Source of the DNA: Conchiformibius steedae
Lineage (GTDB): Bacteria; Pseudomonadota; Gammaproteobacteria; Burkholderiales; Neisseriaceae
Assembly: GCF_014054725.1 (NCBI RefSeq)
Contig: NZ_CP059563.1
Span: 1,081,749-1,145,748 of the forward strand
Direction of reading: 5' to 3'
DNA length: 64,000 nt
Shown: piece by piece, positions 1-8,885 of the stretch
Numbering within the stretch: the stretch's first letter is position 1
Layout of the letters: each line of letters opens with the position of its first letter
The notes under the pieces: generated by a model
The model's input: the letters and a program-made list of their open reading frames with translations, nothing else
What the model was told of the DNA's origin: nothing
Databases searched by the model: none
Translations under genes and position numbers: made by a program

Positions 1-1086
1 GATATAAGGTGGGTCTTCCATTAAAAAGGCATCGTGTCCGTGGTGGGATTCCACTTCAATATATTGAACGGACTTGCGTGCGCCAATCAGGGCTTTGACC
101 AGTTCGTGCGAACGCGAGGGCGAAAAACGCCAGTCGCTGCTGAAGCTGGCAACGAAAAAACGGGCTTGTACGCGGGACAGGGCTTTTTGCAGGTCGTGTC
201 CGTATTCGGCGGCAGGGTCAAAATAGTCTAGGGCTTTGGTCATCAGCAGGTAGGAATTGGCATCAAAACGCCCTGAAAATTTATCGCCTTGATGGCGCAA
301 ATAGCTTTCTACTTCAAATTCAATATCGTAGTGATATTGATAATCGGGGCGACGGCGTTGTCGTCCGAATTTGTGTCCGAGTCCGTATTCTGCCAAATAG
401 GTAATGTGTCCCATCATGCGGGCAATGCGTAAGCCGCGTTTGGGCAGGACGTGATGGCGGGCGTAGTGTCCGCCGTGAAAATCGGGGTCGGTAATAATGG
501 CTTGGCGGGCAACGTCGTTAAAGGCGATGTTTTGGGCGCTCAAGCGCGGCGATGAGGCGATAACAAGGGCGTGGCGGATGCGTTCGGGGTATTCCAATGT
601 CCATTGCAGGGCTTGCATACCGCCTAAACTGCCACCCACCACTGCTGCCCATTGGTTGATGCCGAAATGGTCGGCAAGCAGGGCTTGGCTGCGTACCCAG
701 TCGCGCACGGTTACCATAGGGAAATCTGCGCCGTAGCTGCCTTCGCCTGAAGGGTGGGGCGACAAAGGTCCCGTACTGCCCGCGCAACCGCCCAAGTTAT
801 TGACACCGACAACAAAAAATTTATCGGTATCAATGGGCTTGCCCGAACCGACCATATTGTCCCACCAACCTGCGTAGCGGTCATCTGGGTGATGTCGTCC
901 TGCAACGTGGTGGTCGCCCGAAAGGGCATGGCAAATCAAAACGGCGTTGTTTTTGTCGGCATTCAGTGTGCCGTAGGTTTCCACCGCCAGCGAAAAATGC
1001 GGCAAAACCTGTCCGTTTTGCAGGGTAAAGGGCGCGTTAAAATCAATAATCTGTGGGGTGATGATGCTGTGGCTGTGAACGGACAT
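1..1086 (-). CDS. metX: Homoserine O-acetyltransferase (MetX), 3' end cut by window edge
   Basis: Alpha/beta-hydrolase enzyme that acylates homoserine (acetyl-CoA in the MetX family) for methionine synthesis in the cytoplasm. Translation from the ATG at 1086 gives the family opening, with a conserved A-L-S-G-D-H-H motif, then [12 protein letters not shown], then the nucleophile elbow G-G-S-L-G-G with the serine near residue 153. The catalytic histidine is in S-H-H-G-H-D near residue 351. About 362 residues are visible; family members are near 370-380, so only the last few residues are missing. The start lies 4 bases after the stop of the CNP1-like gene, so the two are probably co-transcribed. 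MetX and succinyl-specific homologues cannot be told apart with certainty from motifs alone. Confidence 0.93.
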   Translation of the reverse strand, partial: MSVHSHSIITPQIIDFNAPFTLQNGQVLPHFSLAVETYGTLNADKNNAVLICHALSGDHHVAGRHHPDDRYAGWWDNMVGSGKPIDTDKFFVVGVNNLGGCAGSTGPLSPHPSGEGSYGADFPMVTVRDWVRSQALLADHFGINQWAAVVGGSLGGMQALQWTLEYPERIRHALVIASSPRLSAQNIAFNDVARQAIITDPDFHGGHYARHHVLPKRGLRIARMMGHITYLAEYGLGHKFGRQRRRPDYQYHYDIEFEVESYLRHQGDKFSGRFDANSYLLMTKALDYFDPAAEYGHDLQKALSRVQARFFVASFSSDWRFSPSRSHELVKALIGARKSVQYIEVESHHGHDAFLMEDPPYI

Positions 1087-1090
1087 GGGC

Positions 1091-1648
1091 TTATTTGGAA
1101 TAGTCTTTTTGAATCATATAGCCCGCACCGCGGCGGATGCGGCGGCGCAGTTCTTCATCGTTTTTGGCTTTGCCTTCGGTACACAAGTTGTCGTACAGCA
1201 CTTGGCGCAGCGGGTCGGTGGCAGTGAGTTTGTTGCCCGTAATCTGCCAGTCGCTGCGGCGGGGGACAACCCAGCTGTCGTTACCCAAATCGGCAAAGGC
1301 AAGAATGCGGTATTTGGCACCGTCCGAACCGAGCCATTCTTCATCACCCAAGCACATCATGGCTTCCAAGCTGACGTTGTCGCTGCCTGCGGACGAGCGG
1401 CGGTTAATGATGTAGTGAATGCTGTTGTCGGCGGCGGTGTGAATGCTGTCGAGCAAAATGGTGGGTTTGCCACGGTGGGTGGGGGAAACGTATAAGTCAA
1501 ACCAACCGCGCCCGTCGGGGTCGGGAACGGGAGGCAAGGCAGCTTCTTCGGCAGCGGCGGTTTCTTCTTGATTGGGGGCATCATCGGCAGGCACATCGGC
1601 GCGGGCAAAACCGCAGCACAACGCCAGCAATAGGGCAAAACGGTACAT
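1091..1648 (-). CDS. CNP1-like family secreted protein
   Basis: A 185-residue protein of the CNP1-like family found in Neisseria and other Betaproteobacteria, function unknown. I chose the ATG at 1648 because it opens directly on a signal peptide ([17 protein letters not shown]); an in-frame start further upstream would put a polar 26-residue leader in front of it. After a short acidic, Ala/Glu-rich linker the conserved part begins (G-W-F-D-L-Y-V near residue 50) and continues to the end, with a Trp-rich middle (W-V-V-P-R-R-S-D-W). Likely periplasmic. It sits 4 bases upstream of metX on the same strand. Family assignment is by recognition of sequence pattern, so moderately sure. Confidence 0.68.
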   Translation of the reverse strand: MYRFALLLALCCGFARADVPADDAPNQEETAAAEEAALPPVPDPDGRGWFDLYVSPTHRGKPTILLDSIHTAADNSIHYIINRRSSAGSDNVSLEAMMCLGDEEWLGSDGAKYRILAFADLGNDSWVVPRRSDWQITGNKLTATDPLRQVLYDNLCTEGKAKNDEELRRRIRRGAGYMIQKDYSK

Positions 1649-1821
1649 GGCAAAATAGGGGGAAAATAAACGCTGTGATTGTAACGATTTTTGCTGCGGC
1701 TGGGAACTGCCGTTCCGAACGGGCATTGGGGCGTATGCGGTAAACGGTACAAGCTAATTTTCAGCTAATTGTTTGGGGTTAGAATAATGTTTTTCCCGTT
1801 TACTGTTTAAAGGATTTTTTG

Positions 1822-2097
1822 ATGAAACTGTTTTCTGTCATCGCCGTTACCGCTGCCGTATGCACCGCCCAAATCGCCACCGCTGCCCCTGCACCCAAAC
1901 AGGGCAAACACCTGACCGCTCAACAGGCTTCCGCCATTGCGGTTAAACGTGCCGGCGGCGGACGTGTAACCGATATTGACCGCAAACGCGGTTATTATGA
2001 AGTAGATGTGTACCGCAAAGGCGTGAAATACGAAATTCGTGTGAATGCGGCAAACGGTCGTGCCGTGATTACCGATACCGACCGCGACGATGATTAA
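1822..2097 (+). CDS. Small secreted PepSY-domain protein
   Basis: A 91-residue protein with a signal peptide (residues 1 to about 21, ending A-T-A-A) and one PepSY domain: L-T-A-Q-Q-A-S-A-I-A, then G-G-G-R-V-T-D-I-D, then Y-Y-E-V-D-V and the closing V-N-A-A-N-G-R-A-V. PepSY domains are thought to inhibit proteases or bind ligands in the periplasm; the actual target here is unknown. The ATG at 1822 is preceded by an AGGA at 1811-1814; a TTG one codon earlier is less likely. It is a single-gene unit followed by the DUS-type hairpin at 2115-2143. The C-terminus is acidic (D-T-D-R-D-D-D). Confidence 0.78.
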   Translation: MKLFSVIAVTAAVCTAQIATAAPAPKQGKHLTAQQASAIAVKRAGGGRVTDIDRKRGYYEVDVYRKGVKYEIRVNAANGRAVITDTDRDDD

Positions 2098-2114
2098 AAC
2101 TTGCCGTATGCTTG

Positions 2115-2143
2115 GGGCTGCCTGAATCCGTTTCAGGCAGCCC
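2115..2143. terminator. Hairpin made of two inverted DUS-like words
   Basis: GGGCTGCCTGAA at 2115-2126 faces its inverted copy TTCAGGCAGCCC at 2132-2143, giving a 12-bp stem with a 5-base loop, followed by a weak T-rich run (2153-2155 onward). In Neisseriaceae, inverted DUS pairs commonly double as intrinsic terminators. Each arm differs from AGGCTGCCTGAA only at the first base. It would end transcription of the PepSY gene. Confidence 0.7.
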
Positions 2144-2230
2144 GTTAATATTTTTCGCGCTTTGAATAGGGAAAATCTTTTACAATCGCCTTTCTGCATA
2201 ATATCCGCCCTGTATTTACGGAGGAACACC

Positions 2231-5200
2231 ATGACCACCACCCGCATCCGCGAAATCCCCTATAACTACACCTCTTTTTCCGACCGCGAAATCATCTGCC
2301 GCCTATTGGGCAATGCCGCGTGGGACACCCTGCAAAGTTTGCGTTCGCAGCGCAAAACGGGGCGTTCCGCGCGGATGTTGTTTGAAGTGTTGGGCGATAT
2401 GTGGGCGGTACAGCGCAACCCCTATTTGATTGACGATTTGCTCGAACACCCCAAACGCCGCGCCGCACTGGTGCGTGAAATGCGCCACCGTTTGGGCGAA
2501 ATCCGCAAACGCCGCGACGACAACAGCGAAGTGTTAAAACTGATTCAGGCAGCTGAAAGCGCAGTCAACCGTTTTGAAGACGGCTTTGCCGCCACCGAAC
2601 TCAAACGCCGCCAAATCCTCAACCGTTTAAGCAAAATCACCGCCAAACACAATATTATGTTTGACGGCTTGGCGCGGGTGAGCCACGTTACCGATGCGAC
2701 AGACTGGCGCGTGGAATATCCCTTTGTGGTGATTAACCCCGATACTGAAGCCGAAATCGCCCCTTTGGTACGCGCCCTGATTGAATTGGATTTAACCATT
2801 ATCCCGCGCGGCGGCGGTACGGGTTACACGGGTGGCGCGATTCCTTTGGACGCGATGAGCGCGGTCATCAATACCGAAAAATTAGACCGTCATCACGGCG
2901 CGGAATACGTTGCCTTGGCGGGTTTGGAAGGTACGCACCCGATTATCCGCTGCGGCGCGGGCGTGGTCACACGGCGCGTGGAAGAAGCCGCGCACGCCGC
3001 CAAGCTGGTGTTTGCGGTGGACCCGACTTCGGCAGATGCCAGTTGCGTGGGCGGCAATATCGCCATGAACGCAGGCGGTAAAAAAGCCGTGTTGTGGGGC
3101 ACGGCGTTGGACAATCTGGCGTGGTGGAAAATGGTCAATCCGCAGGGCGAATGGCTGAAAATTGAACGGGTAAACCACAATTTCGGCAAAATCCACGACC
3201 AAGAAACCGCCATATTTGACGTACACACCCTGCGCGAAGACGGCGAAACCATTGCCAAAACAGAGCGTTTGGAAATCGCAGGCAGCCGTTTCCGCAAAGA
3301 AGGCTTGGGTAAAGACGTAACCGATAAATTTTTAAGCGGTTTGCCGGGGGTGCAGAAAGAAGGCACGGACGGCATCATCACCAGCGCAGCGTTTGTGCTG
3401 CACAAAATGCCCGCGCACACGCGCACCGTGTGCATGGAATTTTTCGGCACGGTTGCCAACGCCACGCCGTCTATTGTGGAAGTGCGCGATTTTATTTTGG
3501 GACATCCGTCCGTGCGCTTGGCGGGTTTGGAACATCTGGACTGGCGTTATGTCCGCGCCGTGGGTTATGCCACCAAAGCAGCAGGGCGCGGTCGTCCGAA
3601 AATGGTGTTGCTGGCAGACGTGGTGTCCGACAACGAAGCCGATGTTCAGGCAGCCGCCGAACAGATTGTCGAGCTGGCGCGGGCGCGTGACGGCGACGGC
3701 TTTATCGCCGTTTCGCCCGAAGCGCGGAAAACCTTTTGGCTGGACCGCAGCCGCACCGCCGCCATCGCCCGCCACACCAACGCCTTTAAAATCAATGAAG
3801 ACGTGGTCATTCCCTTGGAAAACTTGGGCGGCTATTCAGACGGTATTGAACGCATCAATATTGAATTGTCCATTCAAAACAAGCTTAAACTGTGCGATGC
3901 CCTGATTCCCTACCTTTCAGGCAGCCTGCCCGTTGAACAGCTCGGCACGGATTTGCCCAAAAGCGAACTGCTGGGCGACCGCGCCAAACACGCTTTGGCA
4001 CACGTCCAAACCGTGCGCGAACGCTGGCAGTGGCTGTTGGACAATATGGATTTGCCCTTGGCGGATTACCAAAACCGTTACGGCGCACAAGCCTTTGCCG
4101 ACCCCGCTGCCAATCCTGCCGAAAGCTGCTTTACCGCCTTCCGCGATTTCCGCCTGCGCGTATCGGTCAAGGAAGACGTGATGAAACCTTTGGCGGAAAT
4201 TTTCAGCGGCAGCGCCGATGCCAAAATTATGGCGGGTTTGGGCAAAATCCACGCCGCCGTGGTGCGCCAACGCGTGTTTGTTGCCCTGCACATGCACGCA
4301 GGCGACGGCAATGTCCACACCAATATCCCCGTTAATTCAGACGATTATGAAATGCTGCAAACCGCCCACCGCGCCGTTGCCCGCATTATGGATTTGGCGC
4401 GTAGCTTAAACGGCGTGATTTCGGGCGAACACGGCATCGGCATCACCAAGCTGGAATTTTTAAGCGATGAAGAAATGCAGCCGTTTTGGGATTACAAACA
4501 AAAGGTTGACCCGCACGGCAGCTTTAACCGCCACAAGCTGATGAAAGGCTCGGATTTGCGCCACGCCTACACCCCGTCTTTTGAACTGATGGGTTTTGAA
4601 TCGCTGATTATGGAACAGTCCGCGCTCGGCGGCATTACCCACGCCGTCAAAGACTGCCTGCGCTGCGGCAAATGCAAACCCGTGTGTTCCACCCACGTCC
4701 CCCGCGCCAACCTGCTTTACAGCCCGCGCAATAAAATCCTCGGTGTCGGCTTGCTGGCAGAAGCATTTTTGTATGAAGAACAAACCCGTCGCGGCGTATC
4801 GCTGAAACATTTTGACGAATTGGGCAATATCGGCGACCACTGCACCGTGTGCCACCGTTGCGTGAAACCCTGTCCCGTCAAAATTGACTTTGGCGATGTA
4901 ACCGTCGATATCCGCCACTTTTTAAAACAATCGGGCAAACAAAGTTTCAGCCCTGCCGCCGCCGCAGGCATGGCATTGCTCAATGCCAAAGACCCCCGCG
5001 CCGTCAAACTGTTGCGCCAAGCCGTTGCCAAAGGCGGTTTCAAATTGCAAAACTTCGCCTACGAATTGGGACAAAAATTCCCCCTTGGCACAGAAAAACA
5101 AAAAGAAGCCCCCAAAGCCACCACCCGCAAAACCCCCGTGCGCGAACAAATCGTCCACTTTATCAACCGCCCCCTGCCGCGCCATATTCCCATCAAAACC

Positions 5201-6058
5201 GCGCGCGCCCTGCTGGATATTGAAGACGCCAAAACCGTGCCGATTATCCGCAATCCCGCGCTGCCTGAAGATGCCGAAGCCGTGTTTTACTTCCCCGGTT
5301 GCGGTTCGGAACGGCTGTTCAGTCAAGTCGGATTGGCAACGCAAGCCATGCTCTACCATGCAGGCGTGCAAACCGTGTTGCCCCCCGGTTATTTGTGCTG
5401 CGGTTATCCGCAGAACGCAGGCGGCGACAAAGCCCGTGCCGAACAAATCGTTACCGACAACCGCGTCTTGTTTCACCGCATGGCAAACACCCTGAATTAT
5501 CTGGATATTAAAACCGTGGTCGTCAGCTGCGGAACGTGTTACGACTCACTGGCGGAATACCGTTTTGAAGACATTTTCCCCGACTGCCGCATTGTGGATA
5601 TTCACGAATTTTTGCTGGAAAAAGGCATCAAGCTGGACGGCGTACAAGGACGGCAATACCTGTACCACAACCCCTGCCATTCCCCCATCAAAACCATGGA
5701 TGCGACCCAACTGGCAGGCGAGCTGATGGGCAAAAACGTGATTGCCAGCGACCGTTGCTGCGGCGAAAGCGGCATGTTTGCCGTTAAACGTCCCGATATT
5801 GCCAGCCAAGTCAAATTCCGCAAGCAGGAAGAAATCGCCAAAAACCTTGCCGCGCTGCCTGAAAACGAACGCGGCGATGTGAAAATGCTGACGTCTTGCC
5901 CCGCTTGTTTGCAGGGTTTGAGCCGCTATACCGACGACAACAACCTGCCTGCCGATTATATTGTGGTGGAAATGGCGAAATATATTTTGGGCGAAAACTG
6001 GCAGGACGAATTTGTCGCCCACACCCAAAACGGCGGGATTGAACGGGTGTTGTTATAG
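2231..6058 (+). CDS. Multidomain FAD-linked oxidoreductase with 4Fe-4S and CCG domains (DUF3683 type)
   Basis: A 1275-residue D-lactate/glycolate-dehydrogenase-like fusion. In order: a DUF3683-like N-terminus; an FAD-binding type-4 domain with the pyrophosphate loop [10 protein letters not shown] at residues 193-202; the matching oxidase C-terminal domain (G-D-G-N-V-H-T-N and S-G-E-H-G-I-G); two 4Fe-4S motifs starting at Cys809 (C-x2-C-x2-C-x3-C) and Cys871; and two CCG cysteine-rich domains (P-G-C-G from about residue 1023, N-P-C-H further on, each with its C-C-G). Probably oxidises a 2-hydroxy acid and passes electrons to the quinone pool; the substrate is not evident. The ATG at 2231 follows GGAGGA, so I prefer it to an in-frame ATG at 2162. 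The TAG stop lies inside the left end of the palindromic element that follows. Confidence 0.85.
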   Translation: MTTTRIREIPYNYTSFSDREIICRLLGNAAWDTLQSLRSQRKTGRSARMLFEVLGDMWAVQRNPYLIDDLLEHPKRRAALVREMRHRLGEIRKRRDDNSEVLKLIQAAESAVNRFEDGFAATELKRRQILNRLSKITAKHNIMFDGLARVSHVTDATDWRVEYPFVVINPDTEAEIAPLVRALIELDLTIIPRGGGTGYTGGAIPLDAMSAVINTEKLDRHHGAEYVALAGLEGTHPIIRCGAGVVTRRVEEAAHAAKLVFAVDPTSADASCVGGNIAMNAGGKKAVLWGTALDNLAWWKMVNPQGEWLKIERVNHNFGKIHDQETAIFDVHTLREDGETIAKTERLEIAGSRFRKEGLGKDVTDKFLSGLPGVQKEGTDGIITSAAFVLHKMPAHTRTVCMEFFGTVANATPSIVEVRDFILGHPSVRLAGLEHLDWRYVRAVGYATKAAGRGRPKMVLLADVVSDNEADVQAAAEQIVELARARDGDGFIAVSPEARKTFWLDRSRTAAIARHTNAFKINEDVVIPLENLGGYSDGIERINIELSIQNKLKLCDALIPYLSGSLPVEQLGTDLPKSELLGDRAKHALAHVQTVRERWQWLLDNMDLPLADYQNRYGAQAFADPAANPAESCFTAFRDFRLRVSVKEDVMKPLAEIFSGSADAKIMAGLGKIHAAVVRQRVFVALHMHAGDGNVHTNIPVNSDDYEMLQTAHRAVARIMDLARSLNGVISGEHGIGITKLEFLSDEEMQPFWDYKQKVDPHGSFNRHKLMKGSDLRHAYTPSFELMGFESLIMEQSALGGITHAVKDCLRCGKCKPVCSTHVPRANLLYSPRNKILGVGLLAEAFLYEEQTRRGVSLKHFDELGNIGDHCTVCHRCVKPCPVKIDFGDVTVDIRHFLKQSGKQSFSPAAAAGMALLNAKDPRAVKLLRQAVAKGGFKLQNFAYELGQKFPLGTEKQKEAPKATTRKTPVREQIVHFINRPLPRHIPIKTARALLDIEDAKTVPIIRNPALPEDAEAVFYFPGCGSERLFSQVGLATQAMLYHAGVQTVLPPGYLCCGYPQNAGGDKARAEQIVTDNRVLFHRMANTLNYLDIKTVVVSCGTCYDSLAEYRFEDIFPDCRIVDIHEFLLEKGIKLDGVQGRQYLYHNPCHSPIKTMDATQLAGELMGKNVIASDRCCGESGMFAVKRPDIASQVKFRKQEEIAKNLAALPENERGDVKMLTSCPACLQGLSRYTDDNNLPADYIVVEMAKYILGENWQDEFVAHTQNGGIERVLL
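3916..3927 (-). other. Perfect AGGCTGCCTGAA DNA uptake word
   Basis: The plus strand reads TTCAGGCAGCCT, the exact complement of the 12-base word described as the Simonsiella-type DUS dialect. It lies inside the dehydrogenase gene. One-mismatch copies occur at 2115-2126, 2132-2143 and 45403-45414 (TGGCTGCCTGAA). Shorter 10-base matches at 2544, 3645, 5260 and 32586 may be chance or codon-driven. Confidence 0.55.
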
Positions 6059-6157
6059 TTGATAAAAATGAGAAAAGCGACAACGCCCGCCGTGTACGAA
6101 TCGTACATCAGGGCGTTGGCAACGCTTTATCGTTGCGTTTTTAATCAACTGTATAAC
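6053..6157. repeat. Correia-like palindromic element (MITE candidate)
   Basis: An imperfect palindrome of about 105 bases. The left end reads TTATAGTTGATAAAAA and the inverted right end reads TTATACAGTTGATTAAAAA, so the terminal repeats match apart from small gaps. Inside these, AACGCCC at 6082-6088 pairs with GGGCGTT at 6111-6117, and the centre is TGTACGA/TCGTACA (6093-6107). Neisserial Correia elements also have ends starting TATAG and a large internal palindrome; sequence identity to them is only partial. The left TATAG supplies the TAG stop of the upstream dehydrogenase gene. Confidence 0.6.
6119..6142 (+). terminator. Intrinsic terminator inside the palindromic element
   Basis: GCAACG (6119-6124), loop CTTTAT, CGTTGC (6131-6136), then G and five T. 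It is short but well formed and would end transcription of the dehydrogenase gene. It may be a property of the inserted element and not of the ancestral locus. Confidence 0.55.
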
Positions 6158-6181
6158 GTTAATTAAACGGGAGCAGTGCTT

Positions 6182-6727
6182 ATGCAGCAGCGCACCAAAA
6201 TCACAATCCAACGGAGCCAGCTGGACACCAGCCAACCCGAACCCCCGCTGCGTACGGCAGCATCGGTACGGGCAGCGGTTTATTCTGCGCTGCTGATGCT
6301 GGTGTCTTTTTTTCTGCCTGTTCTTGTGGAAGAAAACGGTGTGCCGATAGCATCGGGTATTCAAATCATAAAATCCATGTGGTTCTTGGTTTTTATCCCG
6401 ATTGTGGGTTGGACACCGTTTGCCAATCTGTTTTATTGGGTGGCGTGGCTGCTGCTGTTTGCAGGCAAGCATACGCCCGTTAAGGTATTGTTAGGGCTGG
6501 CGTGGTGGGTGGCTGTGGGGGGAACCGTGATGTATATTGCTCTGATTAAGTGGCAGTGGTCTCATTTGGGCATAGGTGCGCTGCTGTGGTTTTTATCGTT
6601 TGTCGCGCTAACGATGGGGGTGTGTTATCCCCGTATCAGTGTGAAGCAGATGTGGTGGCGTTTGGCGTGGCTCACGCTGCCGCCTGTAGCGGCGTTTTAT
6701 GTGTGGTGGCGGTATCGGGGAATATAG
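6182..6727 (+). CDS. Unrecognised polytopic membrane protein
   Basis: I do not recognise this 181-residue protein. The first 28 residues are polar. Four or five hydrophobic segments follow: S-A-L-L-M-L-V-S-F-F-L-P-V, M-W-F-L-V-F-I-P-I-V-G-W, L-F-Y-W-V-A-W-L-L-L-F-A-G, a segment around W-W-V-A-V-G-G-T-V-M-Y, and a W/L-rich C-terminus ending in a short basic tail. It is rich in tryptophan. The ATG at 6182 has GGGAG at 6169-6173. It stands alone between the palindromic element and avtA, and is somewhat richer in A+T than its neighbours. An inner-membrane location is inferred; no function can be given. Confidence 0.6.
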   Translation: MQQRTKITIQRSQLDTSQPEPPLRTAASVRAAVYSALLMLVSFFLPVLVEENGVPIASGIQIIKSMWFLVFIPIVGWTPFANLFYWVAWLLLFAGKHTPVKVLLGLAWWVAVGGTVMYIALIKWQWSHLGIGALLWFLSFVALTMGVCYPRISVKQMWWRLAWLTLPPVAAFYVWWRYRGI

Positions 6728-6814
6728 ATGCCGATATTGGGAACATCATGTGTCTTGACACAAATATGTAAACCAGCATTCTATTAAAAATCAAAAACAA
6801 ACAATGAGTCAATA

Positions 6815-8131
6815 ATGAAATTTAATCTTTCTGATTTCGGACAAAAATTTACCCGCGAAAGCGCGATTTTGCAGCTGATGGACGATTTGGGTCAGGCTTT
6901 GGGGCGGGACGGGGTAAATATGCTCGGTGGCGGCAATCCTGCGCGTATTCCTGCTGTGAACGCGGTGTTTGCCGAAGTGTTGCGCGATTTGGCGCAGGCA
7001 GACGGCGCGGCGGCAATGGTGGAAAACATCGGTAATTATTCCGAACCGCAGGGCGACCGCGCTTTTTTGCAAACGGTGGCGGCGTTTTTGCGGCGGCATT
7101 ATGGTTGGGATGTGTCTGCCGACAATATCGCTTTAACTAACGGTTCGCAAAATGCCTTTTTTTATTTGTTTAACCTGTTTGGCGGGGCGTTTACTGATGC
7201 AAACGGACAAACGCAGCATAAATCGGTGTTGCTGCCGCTTGCGCCCGAATACGTGGGTTATGCCGATACGCCTGTGGGTGGGGGTGGATTTATTGCCGTG
7301 CCGCCGCGCATTGAAACGGCTACTTTTCAGGGGCAGGGCGGTTTTTTCAAATACCGTGTGGATTTTGATGCCTTGGAACGGCTGCCGCAGTGGGCAGACG
7401 GCAGCATTGGTGCAGTGTGCTGCTCGCGTCCAACCAACCCCACAGGCAATGTGCTGACCGATGCGGAAATGGCGCGTTTGGACGCATTGGCGCAAAGTCG
7501 CAGCGTACCGCTGATTATTGACAATGCTTACGGCATGCCGTTTCCGAATATTATTCACACGCAAGCACAATTAAATTGGCATGAAAACATTATTTTGTGT
7601 TTCAGCCTGTCTAAAGTGGGACTGCCGGGGGTGCGCTGCGGTATTGTGGTGGCACATCCGCAGATTGTCCGCGCTTTGGCGGCGTTGAATGCGGTGGTGA
7701 ATCTTGCGCCTACCCGTTTTGGTGCGGCGGTGGCTGCGCCTTTGCTGGCAGAAGACCGCTTAAAAACCTTATCCGAACAGCATATCCGCCCGTTTTACCG
7801 CGCCCAAACCGAAACCGCTTTGCGCCTGTTGCGTGAAGCCATGCCCGATGTGCCTTTGCGCGTGCATGTGCCTGAAGGGGCGATTTTTCTGTGGCTGTGG
7901 TTTGAAGGACTGCCGCAAGGTACGGGCGAACTGTACCGCCGCTTAAAGGCGCAAGGCACGCTGGTGTTACCTGGTGAGCCGTTTTTTGTCGGCATGGATA
8001 CGGCGGATTATCCCCATGCCCGCGAGTGCATCCGCATCAGCATTGCTCAAGATGAAGCAGTGTTGGCGCGGGGTATTGCGGCGATTGCGGCGGCAGTACG
8101 CGCTTTGTATCGGGATGGAAAAGCCGCATAA
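6815..8131 (+). CDS. avtA: Valine-pyruvate aminotransferase
   Basis: PLP-dependent fold-type I aminotransferase of 438 residues that interconverts valine and pyruvate with 2-oxoisovalerate and alanine, feeding branched-chain amino acid and alanine metabolism in the cytoplasm. It opens with the AvtA-typical M-K-F-N-L-S-D-F-G-Q-K-F-T and M-L-G-G-G-N-P-A-R-I-P. Further along are L-T-N-G-S-Q-N-A-F-F-Y (residue 107 on), the S-R-P-T-N-P-T-G-N cofactor region, D-N-A-Y-G-M-P-F, and the PLP lysine in S-L-S-K-V-G-L-P-G-V-R. Length matches the family. An out-of-frame mini-ORF (ATG AGT CAA TAA at 6804) precedes the start at 6815. It appears to be a single gene. Confidence 0.9.
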   Translation: MKFNLSDFGQKFTRESAILQLMDDLGQALGRDGVNMLGGGNPARIPAVNAVFAEVLRDLAQADGAAAMVENIGNYSEPQGDRAFLQTVAAFLRRHYGWDVSADNIALTNGSQNAFFYLFNLFGGAFTDANGQTQHKSVLLPLAPEYVGYADTPVGGGGFIAVPPRIETATFQGQGGFFKYRVDFDALERLPQWADGSIGAVCCSRPTNPTGNVLTDAEMARLDALAQSRSVPLIIDNAYGMPFPNIIHTQAQLNWHENIILCFSLSKVGLPGVRCGIVVAHPQIVRALAALNAVVNLAPTRFGAAVAAPLLAEDRLKTLSEQHIRPFYRAQTETALRLLREAMPDVPLRVHVPEGAIFLWLWFEGLPQGTGELYRRLKAQGTLVLPGEPFFVGMDTADYPHARECIRISIAQDEAVLARGIAAIAAAVRALYRDGKAA

Positions 8132-8204
8132 GTTGCTTGCATTGGCGCAGACACAGTGATAACGTTGGCATCACGCAAACACCGATATAGCAAAGGAGTC
8201 AAAA

Positions 8205-8555
8205 ATGTTTGTCAAACCCTTGATGGCGGCGGCTGCCGCTTTGTATTGCAGTGCTGCGCTGTCTGCCGCCAATCCCCCCATCAGCGAAGCTGAAATCCAC
8301 CAATACCGCGAAACCCTGTCTGCCGCAGGCAAGGCATTGGAAGCGGGCAACGCTGCGGCTGCCTTTCCGCAAGTGCTGGCAATGGCACAAAAAGGCTTTG
8401 CCGAAGCACAATATATTGTTGCCACGCTGTATCACGACGGCGAAGGCACGCCCGTCGACAGCGCACAGGCGCGGCACTGGTATCAGGCTGCGGCGCAAAA
8501 CAGCAATCCCGCCGTGGCACAGCTGGCAAAAGAAGCCTTGGCACAACTGCCCTAA
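8205..8555 (+). CDS. Small secreted Sel1-repeat protein
   Basis: A 116-residue protein with a signal peptide (residues 1 to about 21, ending S-A-A) and one clear Sel1/TPR-like repeat: A-Q-K-G-F-A-E-A-Q-Y-I-V-A-T-L-Y-H followed by D-G-E-G-T-P-V-D and A-R-H-W-Y-Q-A-A-A-Q-N. Sel1 repeats mediate protein-protein contacts; the partner is unknown. The start at 8205 has a strong AAAGGAG at 8194-8200. It precedes the HicA-like gene by 20 bases on the same strand, so co-transcription is possible. Most likely periplasmic. Confidence 0.72.
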   Translation: MFVKPLMAAAAALYCSAALSAANPPISEAEIHQYRETLSAAGKALEAGNAAAAFPQVLAMAQKGFAEAQYIVATLYHDGEGTPVDSAQARHWYQAAAQNSNPAVAQLAKEALAQLP

Positions 8556-8575
8556 ATTTTATCAGGATGCAAGCC

Positions 8576-8839
8576 ATGTTATTCAGTAAAAACGATAAAA
8601 TCAATGGTTTGGTGGCAGAAAAAGTGCGCGGGGGCTGGCAGGTGCGCAAGGGGAAAAAACACAAAATCCTGATTGCGCCCAGCGGTCAGCGGGTGGCGAT
8701 TCCCGCTACGCCCAGCGATTACCGTGCGTTTTTGAATTTTTCGCGCGATGTGCGTCGTTTGGCGGAAGGTTTGCCGATACGGGTGCGCGAGCAGATTGAG
8801 CCTGAACCGTCTGTTTCGCGCGAAGAAGACGGCGTTTGA
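8576..8839 (+). CDS. HicA-like small basic protein, no partner seen
   Basis: An 87-residue protein. Its core G-G-W-Q-V-R-K-G-K-K-H-K-I-L, then P-S-G-Q-R-V-A-I-P-A-T-P-S-D, resembles the HicA/dsRBD-like fold: a G-W turn, a histidine after a Lys-rich strand, and a proline-bounded last strand. HicA toxins are RNases whose catalytic histidine sits in this place. No HicB antitoxin gene is adjacent, so it may be a solitary relative or unrelated. The ATG at 8576 is chosen over 8567 because AGGA at 8564-8567 is spaced properly only from the former. It ends 46 bases before the giant helicase gene on the same strand. Confidence 0.45.
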   Translation: MLFSKNDKINGLVAEKVRGGWQVRKGKKHKILIAPSGQRVAIPATPSDYRAFLNFSRDVRRLAEGLPIRVREQIEPEPSVSREEDGV

Positions 8840-8885
8840 TTTTTGGTAAAGATGCCCGTATGCGGGGCGGAGGCTTCCGCTGCGT

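Noticed and set aside
2162..2230. N-terminal extension of the dehydrogenase from an ATG at 2162
   Set aside because: The ATG at 2231 has GGAGGA directly upstream and starts at the normal family N-terminus.
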